From positions 47,846-111,845 of the forward strand of contig DVIV01000009.1 of the NCBI GenBank assembly GCA_018710985.1: a stretch of 64,000 bases of DNA, given 5' to 3'. The DNA is from Candidatus Limiplasma pullicola (GTDB lineage: Bacteria; Bacillota; Clostridia; Christensenellales; Aristaeellaceae). The notes under the pieces are model-generated. The model saw only the letters and a list, made by a program, of their open reading frames with translations, did no database searches and was not told the DNA's origin. The number at the start of each line of letters is the position of its first letter. The first letter of the stretch is position 1. Positions 29,221-36,856 of the stretch are shown here, piece by piece. Made by a program: the position numbers and the translations under genes.

Positions 29221-30464
29221 GCCTTCAGCGCCTCCTTTCCGTCTGCCTTGGAATCCGTCTGCGTGTTTTGCGGGCCGGGATTTTTAAGCGGGGTGTCGTC
29301 CTTGTGGGCTTTGCGGTGGCCCAGAAGCGTCTTGATGAGCAGCGAGAACGCGCTCAGGTACACGATCACGGCGATGATGACATCCGTGATGTATTCGTTG
29401 TAGGCGGTCAGGTTGGTCATCTGCAGGCCCGCGATGTCCAGCATGGACATGAACATGCCCGTGAAGATGACGCCGATGGGATGGTTGGCCGCCAGCAGCG
29501 CCACGGGAATGCCGTTGAAGCCCGCTGCCGGGAGGCTCTGGTAGGTGGACCAGAAGAACTCGGTGTTGCCGCTGAGATAGTACAGGGAGCCGGCCGCACC
29601 TGCCAGCGAGCCCGCGATGGCCATGGAGAGCACGATGTTGCGCTTGTCCTTGATGCCCGCGTAGCGCGCGGCGAAGCGGTTGGAGCCGCAGGCCTTGAGC
29701 TGGTAGCCGAAGGTGGTGCGGGTGAGGATGATATAGACGATGATCGCAAGGATGGCCGCGACCACGATGCCGCCGTTGACCTGGGAGTCGTGGAAGATCA
29801 AATCCAGACCCAGCTTGGAGGTGGCCACGTTGTTGAAGGTGGTTTTGTAGATGTAGCCGCTCTTGGTGTTTTCCACCACGTTTTTGAGGTTGGAGATATC
29901 AAAGACCCAGGTCACCAGGTTGGCGGCGATCCAGTTGGTCATGATGCAGGCCAGCACCTCGTTGATGTTGAGAAGCGATTTGAGCATGCCCGGAATGGCG
30001 CCCCACAGGGCGCCCGCCAGCATGCCGCCGAAGAAGGCCAGAAACCAGATGATTTGCGGAGGAACGACGGAGGAGGGGATGGACAGGGCGATAAAGAGGG
30101 TGGCCGCCGTGCCCGCCAGGTATTGCCCCGGCGCGCCGATGTTGAACAGGCCCGTCTTGAACGCCACCGCCACGGAAAGGCCCGTGAGAATCAGCGGTGT
30201 GGCGCGGAAGAGCATGTTGCCCACGCTGGCGGGGTTGAAGCCAAAGGTGAGCGCGCCCGACGCGTCGCGGCCAGTGGCGAACAGGCCGCCGAAGATGAGG
30301 CGCACGCCGTCCCACACGCTTTTCAGGCCCAGCGTGGGATTACATAGGCCCACGATCAGGATGATCACGCTGCCCGCGACCAGGCCCGCCAGAATCGACA
30401 GCACCGATGCCATGACCGATCGTGTGGCGTCCTGATGCCAGAGCTTGAGTAACCGGTTTTTCAT
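29217..30464 (-). CDS. BMP-type nucleoside/simple-sugar ABC transporter permease (NupP/YufP-like)
   Basis: 415 residues, about ten membrane spans. Signatures include FKTGLFNIGAPGQYLAGT, NINEVLACIMTNWIAANLV, YQLKACGSNRFAARYAGI and GSLAGAAGSLYYLSG of the larger permease of these importers. AGGAGGTGA stands 7 bases before ATG 30464, and the start overlaps the ATPase stop by four bases. The C-terminal 40 residues are a polar tail (HKDDTPLKNPGPQNTQTD). Forms the membrane channel with the neighbouring smaller permease. Confidence 0.92.
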   Translation of the reverse strand: MKNRLLKLWHQDATRSVMASVLSILAGLVAGSVIILIVGLCNPTLGLKSVWDGVRLIFGGLFATGRDASGALTFGFNPASVGNMLFRATPLILTGLSVAVAFKTGLFNIGAPGQYLAGTAATLFIALSIPSSVVPPQIIWFLAFFGGMLAGALWGAIPGMLKSLLNINEVLACIMTNWIAANLVTWVFDISNLKNVVENTKSGYIYKTTFNNVATSKLGLDLIFHDSQVNGGIVVAAILAIIVYIILTRTTFGYQLKACGSNRFAARYAGIKDKRNIVLSMAIAGSLAGAAGSLYYLSGNTEFFWSTYQSLPAAGFNGIPVALLAANHPIGVIFTGMFMSMLDIAGLQMTNLTAYNEYITDVIIAVIVYLSAFSLLIKTLLGHRKAHKDDTPLKNPGPQNTQTDSKADGKEALKA

Positions 30465-32005
30465 GCCTCAGTCACCTCCTGCCGCTTTGCGCCGGCCATA
30501 TAGAGGCCCAGCTCCTCGACGGTCGTCTGCTTGGGATCAAACTGACCCACGATCTGACCTTCGTACATGACCAAAATGCGGTCGGAGAGGTTCATGACCT
30601 CGTCCAGCTCCAGACTGACCAGCAGCACGGCCTTGCCCTCGTCGCGCTGCTTGACCAGCTCGCCGTGGATATACTCGATGGCGCCCACGTCCAGGCCGCG
30701 CGTGGGCTGGACCGCTACGATGAGCGGCTTGTCGCGGTCGATTTCACGGGCCACGATGGCCTTCTGCTGATTGCCGCCGGACATGCTGCGCGCAATCGTG
30801 AGCGGTCCCTGGCCGGAACGCACGTCGTACTGCGCAATGAGCTTGTCAGCGTATTTCCGGGTTTCGTCAAAGCGGATAAAGCCATGATTTTGGAACTGCG
30901 GCTCCTGAAAGCGCTGCAAAACCAGGTTCTGCTCCAGCGTGAAATCCAGGATCAGGCCGTGCTTGTGGCGGTCCTCGGGAATATGGCTCATGCCGGCCTT
31001 GCTGCGGTCCTGAATGGCGGCGTGGGTGATGTCGTGCCCACAGAGGGTGATCTTGCCGCCGGAGGGTTTCTCCAGGCCGGTCAGGGCATAGACCAGATCG
31101 GTCTGGCCGTTGCCGTCAATGCCCGCGATGCATACGATCTCGCCCGCGCGGGCGGTGAAGGAAACATCCTTCACGGCATCGCGCTTGTACAGGCGCGAGG
31201 GCACGCTCAAATGCTCCACGGTCAGCACGGGTTCGGCGGGCTTGGCCGGGTCCTTCTCCACCACCAGCTGCACGGGACGGCCCACCATCATGCGGCTGAG
31301 CTCCTCCTGCGTGGTGGCGGCGGTGTCCACGGTGCCCACGTAGCGGCCCTTGCGCAGCACCGTTACGCGGTCGGACACCTCCATGATTTCGTTGAGCTTG
31401 TGGGAGATGAACAGGATGCTCTTGCCTTCCTTGGTCAGCCCCCGCATGATCTCCATCAGCTCTTCGATTTCCTGCGGGGTGAGCACGGCGGTAGGCTCGT
31501 CAAAGATGAGCACCTCGTTGTCGCGGTAGAGCATTTTGAGAATCTCCACGCGCTGCTGCATGCCCACGGTGATGTCCTCGATTTTGGCGTCCAGATCCAC
31601 CTTGAGGCCATAGCGCTCGCTGAGGGAAAGCACCTTTTCACGGGCCGCCTTGCGGCTCAGAAAGCCAAAATGGGTATCCTCCGCGCCCAGGATGATGTTG
31701 TCCAGCACGGTGAAGACGTCGATCAGCTTAAAATGCTGATGCACCATGCCGATGTGCAGGGCTGTGGCATCGTTGGGATCGTTGATCTGGACCTCTTTGC
31801 CATCCTTTTTGATGACGCCCTCGTCCGGCTGGTAGAGGCCGAAGAGCACGCTCATCAACGTGGATTTGCCGGCGCCGTTTTCGCCAAGCAACGCGTGAAT
31901 TTCTCCCCTGCGCAGCTGAAGCGTAATGTCGTCGTTGGCTTTGATCCCGGGAAATTCCTTGGTGATGTGGAGCATTTCGATAACGTATTCCGGCGCGTTA
32001 TCCAA
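30461..32005 (-). CDS. BMP-type ABC importer ATPase (NupO/YufO-like)
   Basis: 514 residues with two fused ATP-binding cassettes. The first has Walker A GENGAGKSTLM, signature VGMQQRVEILKML and Walker B VLIFDEPTAVLT. The second has a degenerate Walker A (GIDGNGQTDLV) and the signature MSGGNQQKAIVARE, as is normal in this family, so only one site is expected to hydrolyse ATP efficiently. The start is TTG 32005 (MDNAPEYVIEML) with GGGAGGTGG about 10 bases upstream. It has its own promoter, downstream of the terminator that follows the binding-protein gene. Confidence 0.93.
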   Translation of the reverse strand: MDNAPEYVIEMLHITKEFPGIKANDDITLQLRRGEIHALLGENGAGKSTLMSVLFGLYQPDEGVIKKDGKEVQINDPNDATALHIGMVHQHFKLIDVFTVLDNIILGAEDTHFGFLSRKAAREKVLSLSERYGLKVDLDAKIEDITVGMQQRVEILKMLYRDNEVLIFDEPTAVLTPQEIEELMEIMRGLTKEGKSILFISHKLNEIMEVSDRVTVLRKGRYVGTVDTAATTQEELSRMMVGRPVQLVVEKDPAKPAEPVLTVEHLSVPSRLYKRDAVKDVSFTARAGEIVCIAGIDGNGQTDLVYALTGLEKPSGGKITLCGHDITHAAIQDRSKAGMSHIPEDRHKHGLILDFTLEQNLVLQRFQEPQFQNHGFIRFDETRKYADKLIAQYDVRSGQGPLTIARSMSGGNQQKAIVAREIDRDKPLIVAVQPTRGLDVGAIEYIHGELVKQRDEGKAVLLVSLELDEVMNLSDRILVMYEGQIVGQFDPKQTTVEELGLYMAGAKRQEVTEA

Positions 32006-32064
32006 CCGCGTCCACCTCCCTTTCTGCTTGTTTCGACGGAACGATGTTTGATCGACATAGTAAC

Positions 32065-32093
32065 ATTATATCGGTTTAGCGCATAAATTGCAA
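32065..32093 (-). promoter_or_regulatory. internal promoter of the ATPase/permease genes
   Basis: On the minus strand TTGCAA (32093-32088), 17-base spacer, perfect TATAAT (32070-32065). It lies between the terminator of the binding-protein gene and the ATPase start. Confidence 0.75.
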
Positions 32094-32145
32094 GGAAAAG
32101 GAAGGTGTGCGGCGCAGAAAGATGCGCCCCGGAGACACAAAAAAA

Positions 32146-32171
32146 CCGGGAGGAGAAAGCTCCCCTCCCGG
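32146..32171 (-). terminator. terminator after the binding-protein gene
   Basis: CCGGGAGG (32146-32153) pairs with CCTCCCGG (32164-32171); on the minus strand seven Ts follow. It lies 15 bases past the binding-protein stop. Confidence 0.88.
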
Positions 32172-32185
32172 CGGCAGGTTCAGGA

Positions 32186-33292
32186 TTATTCGTAGATGAT
32201 TTCGACGTTCTCCAGGCCGGCGTTGACGATGGCGTCAGCCTCCAGCACGGTGTCGTCGATGACCACGGTGCCGTCCTTGATAGAGGCCAGCAGCGCTTCA
32301 TACTCCTCGATGGTGTAGCTCTCCAGAGACCAAGTGTCGGTGGGCAGACCCACGGCGTCGTCATTGGCGCCCAGGCTGGTGGCGATGTTGCCGACCTCGT
32401 CCCACTCACCGGCGTAGAACTTGCCGATGGCCCAGGAGGTCGCGTTGACCAGGCCCTTGAGGGCGGAGGTCACAACGGTCTCGGACTCGTAGCTCTGGTC
32501 CACGTCCACGCCCACGACGAACAGGTCGTTGGCGGAGGCAGCGGAAACGATGGAGGAGAACATGGAGCCGCCACAGGCGAAGATGATCTCGGTGCCGTTC
32601 TCATACCAGCCCTGCGCCATGGTCTGAAGTTCGGGGGAAGCGCTGAAGCTGGCGCCGTACTGCCAGGAGTACTTGAGCTCCACGGTGATGCCCATTTCCT
32701 TGGCGGCCGCGCTCACGCCCTGGGCGAAGCCGTAGCCGTAACGGCAGCAAGCCGGGTTGGTGCCGCCGCCGCCGCCCATGAAGCCGATCTTGGTGAAGCC
32801 GTCCTTGACGATGGCATAGCCGGCCAGGTAGCCGCTCTGCTCTTCCTTGAAGGCGATGGGGGCGACGTTCTCAAGGTCGATGGGATAGCCGTCGATGAAG
32901 ACGAACTTGGTGTCGGGATAGGTTTCAGCGGCCTTGCGCAGCGCAGCCTCCTGCAGGAAGCCGGCGCACACGACGACCTTCGCGCCGCCCTCGCAGGCAG
33001 CCTTCATGGCGTCATAGCGGTCATCGTCAGTCGCCTGATCGCCGTTGGCGGGCTGATAGTACTTGTAGGTCAGGCCATTGGCAGCGGCATAGGACTTCAC
33101 GCCGTTCCAGGTGCCCTGGTTGAAGGACTTGTCCTTGAGCTGGCCAACGTCGGTGACGAACGCAAGCTCGTACTTGCCGTCCTCGGCGACGATCTCATCG
33201 GGGATGTCGTCGGGATTGACAGACTCGGCAATCGCGGTGAACGCGAAGAGGACCAGGGTCAGGGCCAGAAGCATCGACAGAAACTTCTTCAC
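32186..33292 (-). CDS. BMP-family nucleoside-type substrate-binding protein
   Basis: 368 residues. The signal peptide VKKFLSMLLALTLVLFAFTAIAES is followed by a BMP (basic membrane lipoprotein) domain: ALVTDVGQLKDKSFNQGTW-type motif seen here as FVTDVGQLKDKSFNQGTW, GGGGTNPACCRYGYGFAQGV and VVGVDVDQSYESE. It binds a nucleoside or related ligand outside the membrane and delivers it to the ABC permeases encoded downstream. Unusually there is no lipobox cysteine, so it should be released or retained by another means. The start is GTG 33292 with AGGAGG at 33302-33307, 9 bases upstream; the longer ORF into the promoter is rejected. Confidence 0.92.
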   Translation of the reverse strand: MKKFLSMLLALTLVLFAFTAIAESVNPDDIPDEIVAEDGKYELAFVTDVGQLKDKSFNQGTWNGVKSYAAANGLTYKYYQPANGDQATDDDRYDAMKAACEGGAKVVVCAGFLQEAALRKAAETYPDTKFVFIDGYPIDLENVAPIAFKEEQSGYLAGYAIVKDGFTKIGFMGGGGGTNPACCRYGYGFAQGVSAAAKEMGITVELKYSWQYGASFSASPELQTMAQGWYENGTEIIFACGGSMFSSIVSAASANDLFVVGVDVDQSYESETVVTSALKGLVNATSWAIGKFYAGEWDEVGNIATSLGANDDAVGLPTDTWSLESYTIEEYEALLASIKDGTVVIDDTVLEADAIVNAGLENVEIIYE

Positions 33293-33355
33293 TTGATTCT
33301 TCCTCCTATTATGGGTTTTTGGGTTCGGTTTTTTCGCAACCGGATCAGCAGAATC

Positions 33356-33384
33356 AGTATACCATGATTGTGACAATTATTCAA
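33356..33384 (-). promoter_or_regulatory. promoter of the binding-protein gene, with palindromic spacer
   Basis: On the minus strand TTGAAT (33384-33379), 17-base spacer, TATACT (33361-33356). The spacer contains the perfect palindrome ATTGTGACAAT (33367-33377), a likely repressor site. Confidence 0.75.
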
Positions 33385-33417
33385 GCAAGGCAATGTGCGG
33401 GAGGAAAATATTTCGAG

Positions 33418-34728
33418 CTATTTCGTGCCGCCCGCCAAAAGCCCGCTGGCCGTGGCGAACATCAGGTTGAAGCCGCCGCAGGCGCCGTCCACGTCCAGCA
33501 CCTCGCCGGCCGCGTACAGACCGGGGCACAGGCGGCTTTGCAGGGTTGCGGGGTCGAAGCCGTCCGTCGCGACGCCGCCCACGGTAACCTGTGCGGCGTC
33601 GAAATCCCGCGTGCCCGTCACCGGCATGCCATAATCCGTTAACGTCCGCGCCAGCGCCCGCATGGCGTGAGGCTGATCCGCGGAAAGCGCCGCCAGAGGC
33701 CAATCGGGCTGCAGCCCGGCGGCATGCAGCAGCGCGTCGTTCAGCGCGCGCGGCGCGGCGCCGGTCAGCAGTTCGCCGAGGGTACAGCCGTCCCGGGACT
33801 TTGCGCGCAGGCGCAGCAGGCGCTCCGCTTCCGCCTGCGCCTCCGGGCCGGAGGCCTGCGCGGCGCGCGGTCCCAGCACGGCCTCGCGCAGGTCCATATG
33901 CAGGGAGCAGCCCGGCCGCCACCACCGCGCCAGCTGCATGGCCGCGATGCCGCTGATGCCGTCCTGCGCAAACAGCGCCTCGCCCCGGCTTTGCGCCAGA
34001 CAGACGCCCTGTGCGTCCAGAAGGCGCAGCGACGCGCGCGCCCGCTGACCCGCCAGCGCGCGCAGCGGCCTGGGGTCGGCCAGCAGCGCACAAAGGGCGG
34101 GGCGGACGGGAATCAGCCTGTGCCCGAAGGCGGTAAGGAGGCCATAGGCGCTGCCGTCCGTGCCGTGCGAAGGCGCGGCGGCCCCGCCCGCCGCCACGAT
34201 GACGCGGTCGCCCCGCCAATGCGCGGGGGTTTCTTCCGCCAGCGCGCCGGGCCGGGTTTTGCCGCTTTTTTTGGATACGTCGGGCAGGTACCGGCAGACC
34301 GTTCCCTGCGCCTCAAAGCCGCCGCCGGGCAGGCGGTCAAGCGCCGTGACACGGGCATTTGGGATGATGTCCACGCCCAGCCTGCGCGCGGCCAGCAGCA
34401 GCGCGTCCACGGCCGTGGAGGCCAGAAGCGAGGCCGGATACATCCGTCCCTCCTCCTCCAGGCGGAGGGGGACGCCGAGCTCCTCCCAGAAGGCCGCCAG
34501 CCGCTCGTAGGGCATGCAGGCCAGCACCTGCGCGGCAAAGTCCGCCCCGCCGGGATAGTCCGGCGCGCCCGCGTTGAGCAGATTGCCCCGGCCGTTGCCC
34601 GTCACCCCCAGCTTTTTGAGCGGCCGGCGCCCGCGCTCCAGCACCGTGACGGCCTGGCCGGCCCGGGCGGCGGCGATGGCGGCCGCCATGCCCGCCGCTC
34701 CGCCGCCGATAATCAGGGTATGCATCAT
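33418..34728 (-). CDS. HI0933/BaiN-like FAD-dependent oxidoreductase
   Basis: 436 residues. The N-terminal dinucleotide-binding motif LIIGGGAAGMAAAIAAARAG binds FAD; LKKLGVTGNGRGNLLNAG and the C-terminal GLYAAGEVLDVDGACGGFNLMFATASG are family signatures. HI0933-like flavoproteins include BaiN, reported to act in bile-acid 7-dehydroxylation in gut Clostridia, but most members are of unknown substrate and no bai genes are nearby. It overlaps the Cys-cluster gene by four bases, so these two are co-translated. Predicted cytoplasmic. Confidence 0.9.
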   Translation of the reverse strand: MMHTLIIGGGAAGMAAAIAAARAGQAVTVLERGRRPLKKLGVTGNGRGNLLNAGAPDYPGGADFAAQVLACMPYERLAAFWEELGVPLRLEEEGRMYPASLLASTAVDALLLAARRLGVDIIPNARVTALDRLPGGGFEAQGTVCRYLPDVSKKSGKTRPGALAEETPAHWRGDRVIVAAGGAAAPSHGTDGSAYGLLTAFGHRLIPVRPALCALLADPRPLRALAGQRARASLRLLDAQGVCLAQSRGEALFAQDGISGIAAMQLARWWRPGCSLHMDLREAVLGPRAAQASGPEAQAEAERLLRLRAKSRDGCTLGELLTGAAPRALNDALLHAAGLQPDWPLAALSADQPHAMRALARTLTDYGMPVTGTRDFDAAQVTVGGVATDGFDPATLQSRLCPGLYAAGEVLDVDGACGGFNLMFATASGLLAGGTK

Positions 34729-35276
34729 AGCCGCCTCATTTCGTCAATCAGGCGCTGTTCGTTGTAAAGCGCCTCCAGCATGGATACGTTCCGGATCAGC
34801 GCATCGCCCGCCCTGGCGACGGCGGCGACGAACGCCTGATCCATCGCGCGCAGCCCGCCCTGCTCCAAAAGCGGGCACACGCACCATGCGCGCGGGTCCG
34901 GCTCCGCCACGCAATGCGCCTGATCGCCCAGCGCGTCGGACTGCACGCGGATGCGCAGCGGAAAGATGCGGCAGGCCAGCGGCCGATGCTCGCGCGTGCA
35001 GGTTCCCTCGCACACCAGGCGCTTGCCGCCCTTGAAGAGCGTGTCGTCGTCCACGAGGCGGAAGGGGAAGCCTTCGATGGGCCGGCGATAGCGGCTTTCC
35101 TCAAAGGGAAACAGCAGCATGCCGTTGAGGCCCGTCTCGTCGGGCTGGCAGCAGGCGGCTGCGCACAGACGGCCGCAGTCCCGTTTGAGCGGGGTCAGAT
35201 CCCCCAGCGCCGCGCACGCGGCCTCCAGCGTCCGCACGGCGGGCCGCCGGGCCAGCAGCCTCATGATGATTGCCAT
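34725..35276 (-). CDS. Cys-cluster (YkgJ-like) protein
   Basis: 183 residues with four cysteine groups: DCGRLCAAACCQ near residue 40, CEGTCTREHRPLACRIFPL near 90, a Cys in QAHC, and CVCPLL near 130. The HRPLACRIFPL element resembles the YkgJ/UPF0153 zinc- or iron-chelating cluster family. The function of that family is unproven. ATG 35276 has GAGAGGAT just upstream; the longer reading frame crosses the divergent promoter and is not used. Its stop overlaps the flavoprotein start, suggesting a shared function, possibly with a metal cofactor. Confidence 0.75.
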   Translation of the reverse strand: MAIIMRLLARRPAVRTLEAACAALGDLTPLKRDCGRLCAAACCQPDETGLNGMLLFPFEESRYRRPIEGFPFRLVDDDTLFKGGKRLVCEGTCTREHRPLACRIFPLRIRVQSDALGDQAHCVAEPDPRAWCVCPLLEQGGLRAMDQAFVAAVARAGDALIRNVSMLEALYNEQRLIDEMRRL

Positions 35277-35378
35277 AAATCCTCTCTCCCCTCGCTGTTT
35301 GTCTGAAAGGACGCAAGGCCAGTATACAGAAATCGCAGCCGGCGCGCAACCCTGTGCCGCCTCCCGTTTTTTCCATGC

Positions 35379-35407
35379 TTGACGGGCGCGCGCCGATGCG
35401 GTATCAT
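35379..35407 (+). promoter_or_regulatory. promoter of the NusG-II/Gx pair
   Basis: TTGACG (35379-35384), 17-base spacer, TATCAT (35402-35407), 37 bases before the start codon. Confidence 0.8.
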
Positions 35408-35444
35408 GGCCGTGTCGCTTCATTTACGGAAAGGAAGGGAACGC

Positions 35445-36131
35445 ATGCGCAACAAGAATATCTGGATCGGAATCGCGCTGGTAGCGGCCATCGCTGTGGT
35501 AGCTGTGCTGGCCGCCGTGCTGCCCGCGCGCGTCGCCACCCCGGCGGCGGATGCGCCCACGCTGGGGCCTGATGTATTCGCCGAATCCACCGCCACAGCC
35601 CAGCCCGCCGCGGAGCCAACGGCCACGGCGGAACCCGCGACGGAGGCCACCGCCTCGGCGGAGCCTGCGACCGAACCCACCGCGGCGGGAGAGACTGCCG
35701 CTACCGGCGCGCCTGACGCGGCGGAGGAAACAGCGCCTGTTACGGTCACGTCCCCTTCTGGTGAAACCACGACGCCAGTGCCCGAGGACAGCGATGCGCC
35801 TCAGGCGACCATTGATCCGGCCTCCATCAAGGCATGGCTGCTGGTTACGGCTGGCGGCACCACCTACCAGCCCATACCCCTGATCGAAGAGGGGGAATAC
35901 TCCGTCATTCAGGAGGAAACCGGGGCGAAGAACGTCATCCATGTGACCCCGGAAAGCGTGGATATGAAAAGCTCCACCTGCGAAAATCAGGACTGTGTCA
36001 AGCAGGGCGTGGTTTCACTGGACAACAGGGAGAACCGTCTCCTGGGCAACATGATCATCTGTCTGCCCAACCAGGTATCGCTGGAGCTGTACACCACGGA
36101 GGAACTGATTCAGATGCTGTCCGGAAACTGA
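35445..36131 (+). CDS. NusG-domain-II membrane-anchored protein (EetA-like)
   Basis: 228 residues. One N-terminal membrane span (IGIALVAAIAVVAVLAAVL), a low-complexity Ala/Thr/Pro/Glu linker (about residues 30-120) and a C-terminal NusG_II domain (about 135-228) with the paired cysteines in MKSSTCENQDCVKQG and IICLPNQVSLEL. Stand-alone extracellular NusG_II proteins pair with Gx transporters, and that pair corresponds to EetA/EetB of the Listeria flavin-based electron-transfer locus. ATG 35445 follows AAAGGAAGGGA. The linker is long compared with typical members and shows seven or so repeats of an A-T/E-P unit, expanding by slippage. Confidence 0.8.
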   Translation: MRNKNIWIGIALVAAIAVVAVLAAVLPARVATPAADAPTLGPDVFAESTATAQPAAEPTATAEPATEATASAEPATEPTAAGETAATGAPDAAEETAPVTVTSPSGETTTPVPEDSDAPQATIDPASIKAWLLVTAGGTTYQPIPLIEEGEYSVIQEETGAKNVIHVTPESVDMKSSTCENQDCVKQGVVSLDNRENRLLGNMIICLPNQVSLELYTTEELIQMLSGN

Positions 36132-36144
36132 CAGGAGCGTACAG

Positions 36145-36666
36145 ATGAGCAGAAAAAAACAAACCCTGCGGGAACGTACCCAGTGGGTGGCGCTGTGCGG
36201 GCTGCTGGTGGCCCTGATGCTGGTGCTGGGATTTGTCGAGAGTCTGATGCCGGTGGCGGCGGGTGTGCCGGGGATCAAGCTGGGCCTGAGCAACGGCGTG
36301 CTGATCTTTGCGGTCTACATGCTCAATATCCCTACGGCGTTTGTGCTGATGGTGCTCAAGGTGGTGCTTTCCGGGCTTTTGTTCGGAGGGGTGAACGCCA
36401 TGATGTATGCCTTTGCCGGCGGACTGGTGAGCATGGTGTTTATGACGCTGCTCAGCCGTGTGCGCGGGATTCATCCCGTGATGGTGAGCATGGTGGGCGG
36501 CGTGGCCCATAACGTGGGCCAGGTGGCCCTGGCCATGGTGATTTTGAGCACCCCAAGCCTGATGTACTATATGGCGGTGCTGATGGTGGCGGGCCTGATC
36601 ACAGGGGCGGTCACCGGCGTGGCGGCCAATCTGGTGATGAAGCACCTGCAAAAGATTCGCAGATAG
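36145..36666 (+). CDS. Gx-transporter family membrane protein (EetB-like)
   Basis: 173 residues, about five membrane spans, of the family once called heptaprenyl diphosphate synthase component I (COG4769). VPGIKLGLSNGVLIFAVY, LKVVLSGLLFGGVNAMMYAF and GGVAHNVGQVALA are the family landmarks; the fold resembles ECF-transporter S components. It starts 13 bases after the NusG-II gene and is followed by a terminator, forming a two-gene operon. Possible roles are quinone/isoprenoid or electron-transfer related; the ligand is unknown. Confidence 0.85.
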   Translation: MSRKKQTLRERTQWVALCGLLVALMLVLGFVESLMPVAAGVPGIKLGLSNGVLIFAVYMLNIPTAFVLMVLKVVLSGLLFGGVNAMMYAFAGGLVSMVFMTLLSRVRGIHPVMVSMVGGVAHNVGQVALAMVILSTPSLMYYMAVLMVAGLITGAVTGVAANLVMKHLQKIRR

Positions 36667-36673
36667 CGCGGGA

Positions 36674-36714
36674 AAGCGCCCCGGCGGCAACGGCAGCCGC
36701 CGGGGCGCTTCTTT
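36674..36714 (+). terminator. terminator of the NusG-II/Gx operon
   Basis: AAGCGCCCCGGCGGC (36674-36688) pairs perfectly with GCCGCCGGGGCGCTT (36696-36710), tail CTTTAT. Confidence 0.9.
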
Positions 36715-36802
36715 ATGGAACGCGCGGCTTTGCGCGGGAAGGAACGCCCACGGACGAGGAAGTGTGCGGAGCCGCCCCGCCGCCCCCCCCCCGCAAAAAG
36801 CG

Positions 36803-36833
36803 GCTCCCCGGCGGCCGTTGGCTGCCGGGGAGC
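36803..36833 (-). terminator. terminator of the parvulin-like gene
   Basis: GCTCCCCGGC (36803-36812) and GCCGGGGAGC (36824-36833) pair; on the minus strand CGCTTTTTGC follows. Next to it lies a run of ten Cs (36783-36792). Confidence 0.85.
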
Positions 36834-36856
36834 GAACTTGACGCCGTGGGAGCGGA

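Noticed and set aside
26575..29403. 942-codon open frame opposite prfC and the permease gene
   Set aside because: Crosses two real genes, promoter and terminator; composition is shadow-like.
33418..34728. Bile-acid dehydroxylation role for the BaiN-like protein
   Set aside because: No other bai genes are nearby and the HI0933 family is broad; only the fold is supported.
36783..36792. Run of ten Cs as a phase-variation tract
   Set aside because: It lies between two terminators outside any reading frame or promoter, so it has no evident switch function; it may also be an assembly-sensitive homopolymer.
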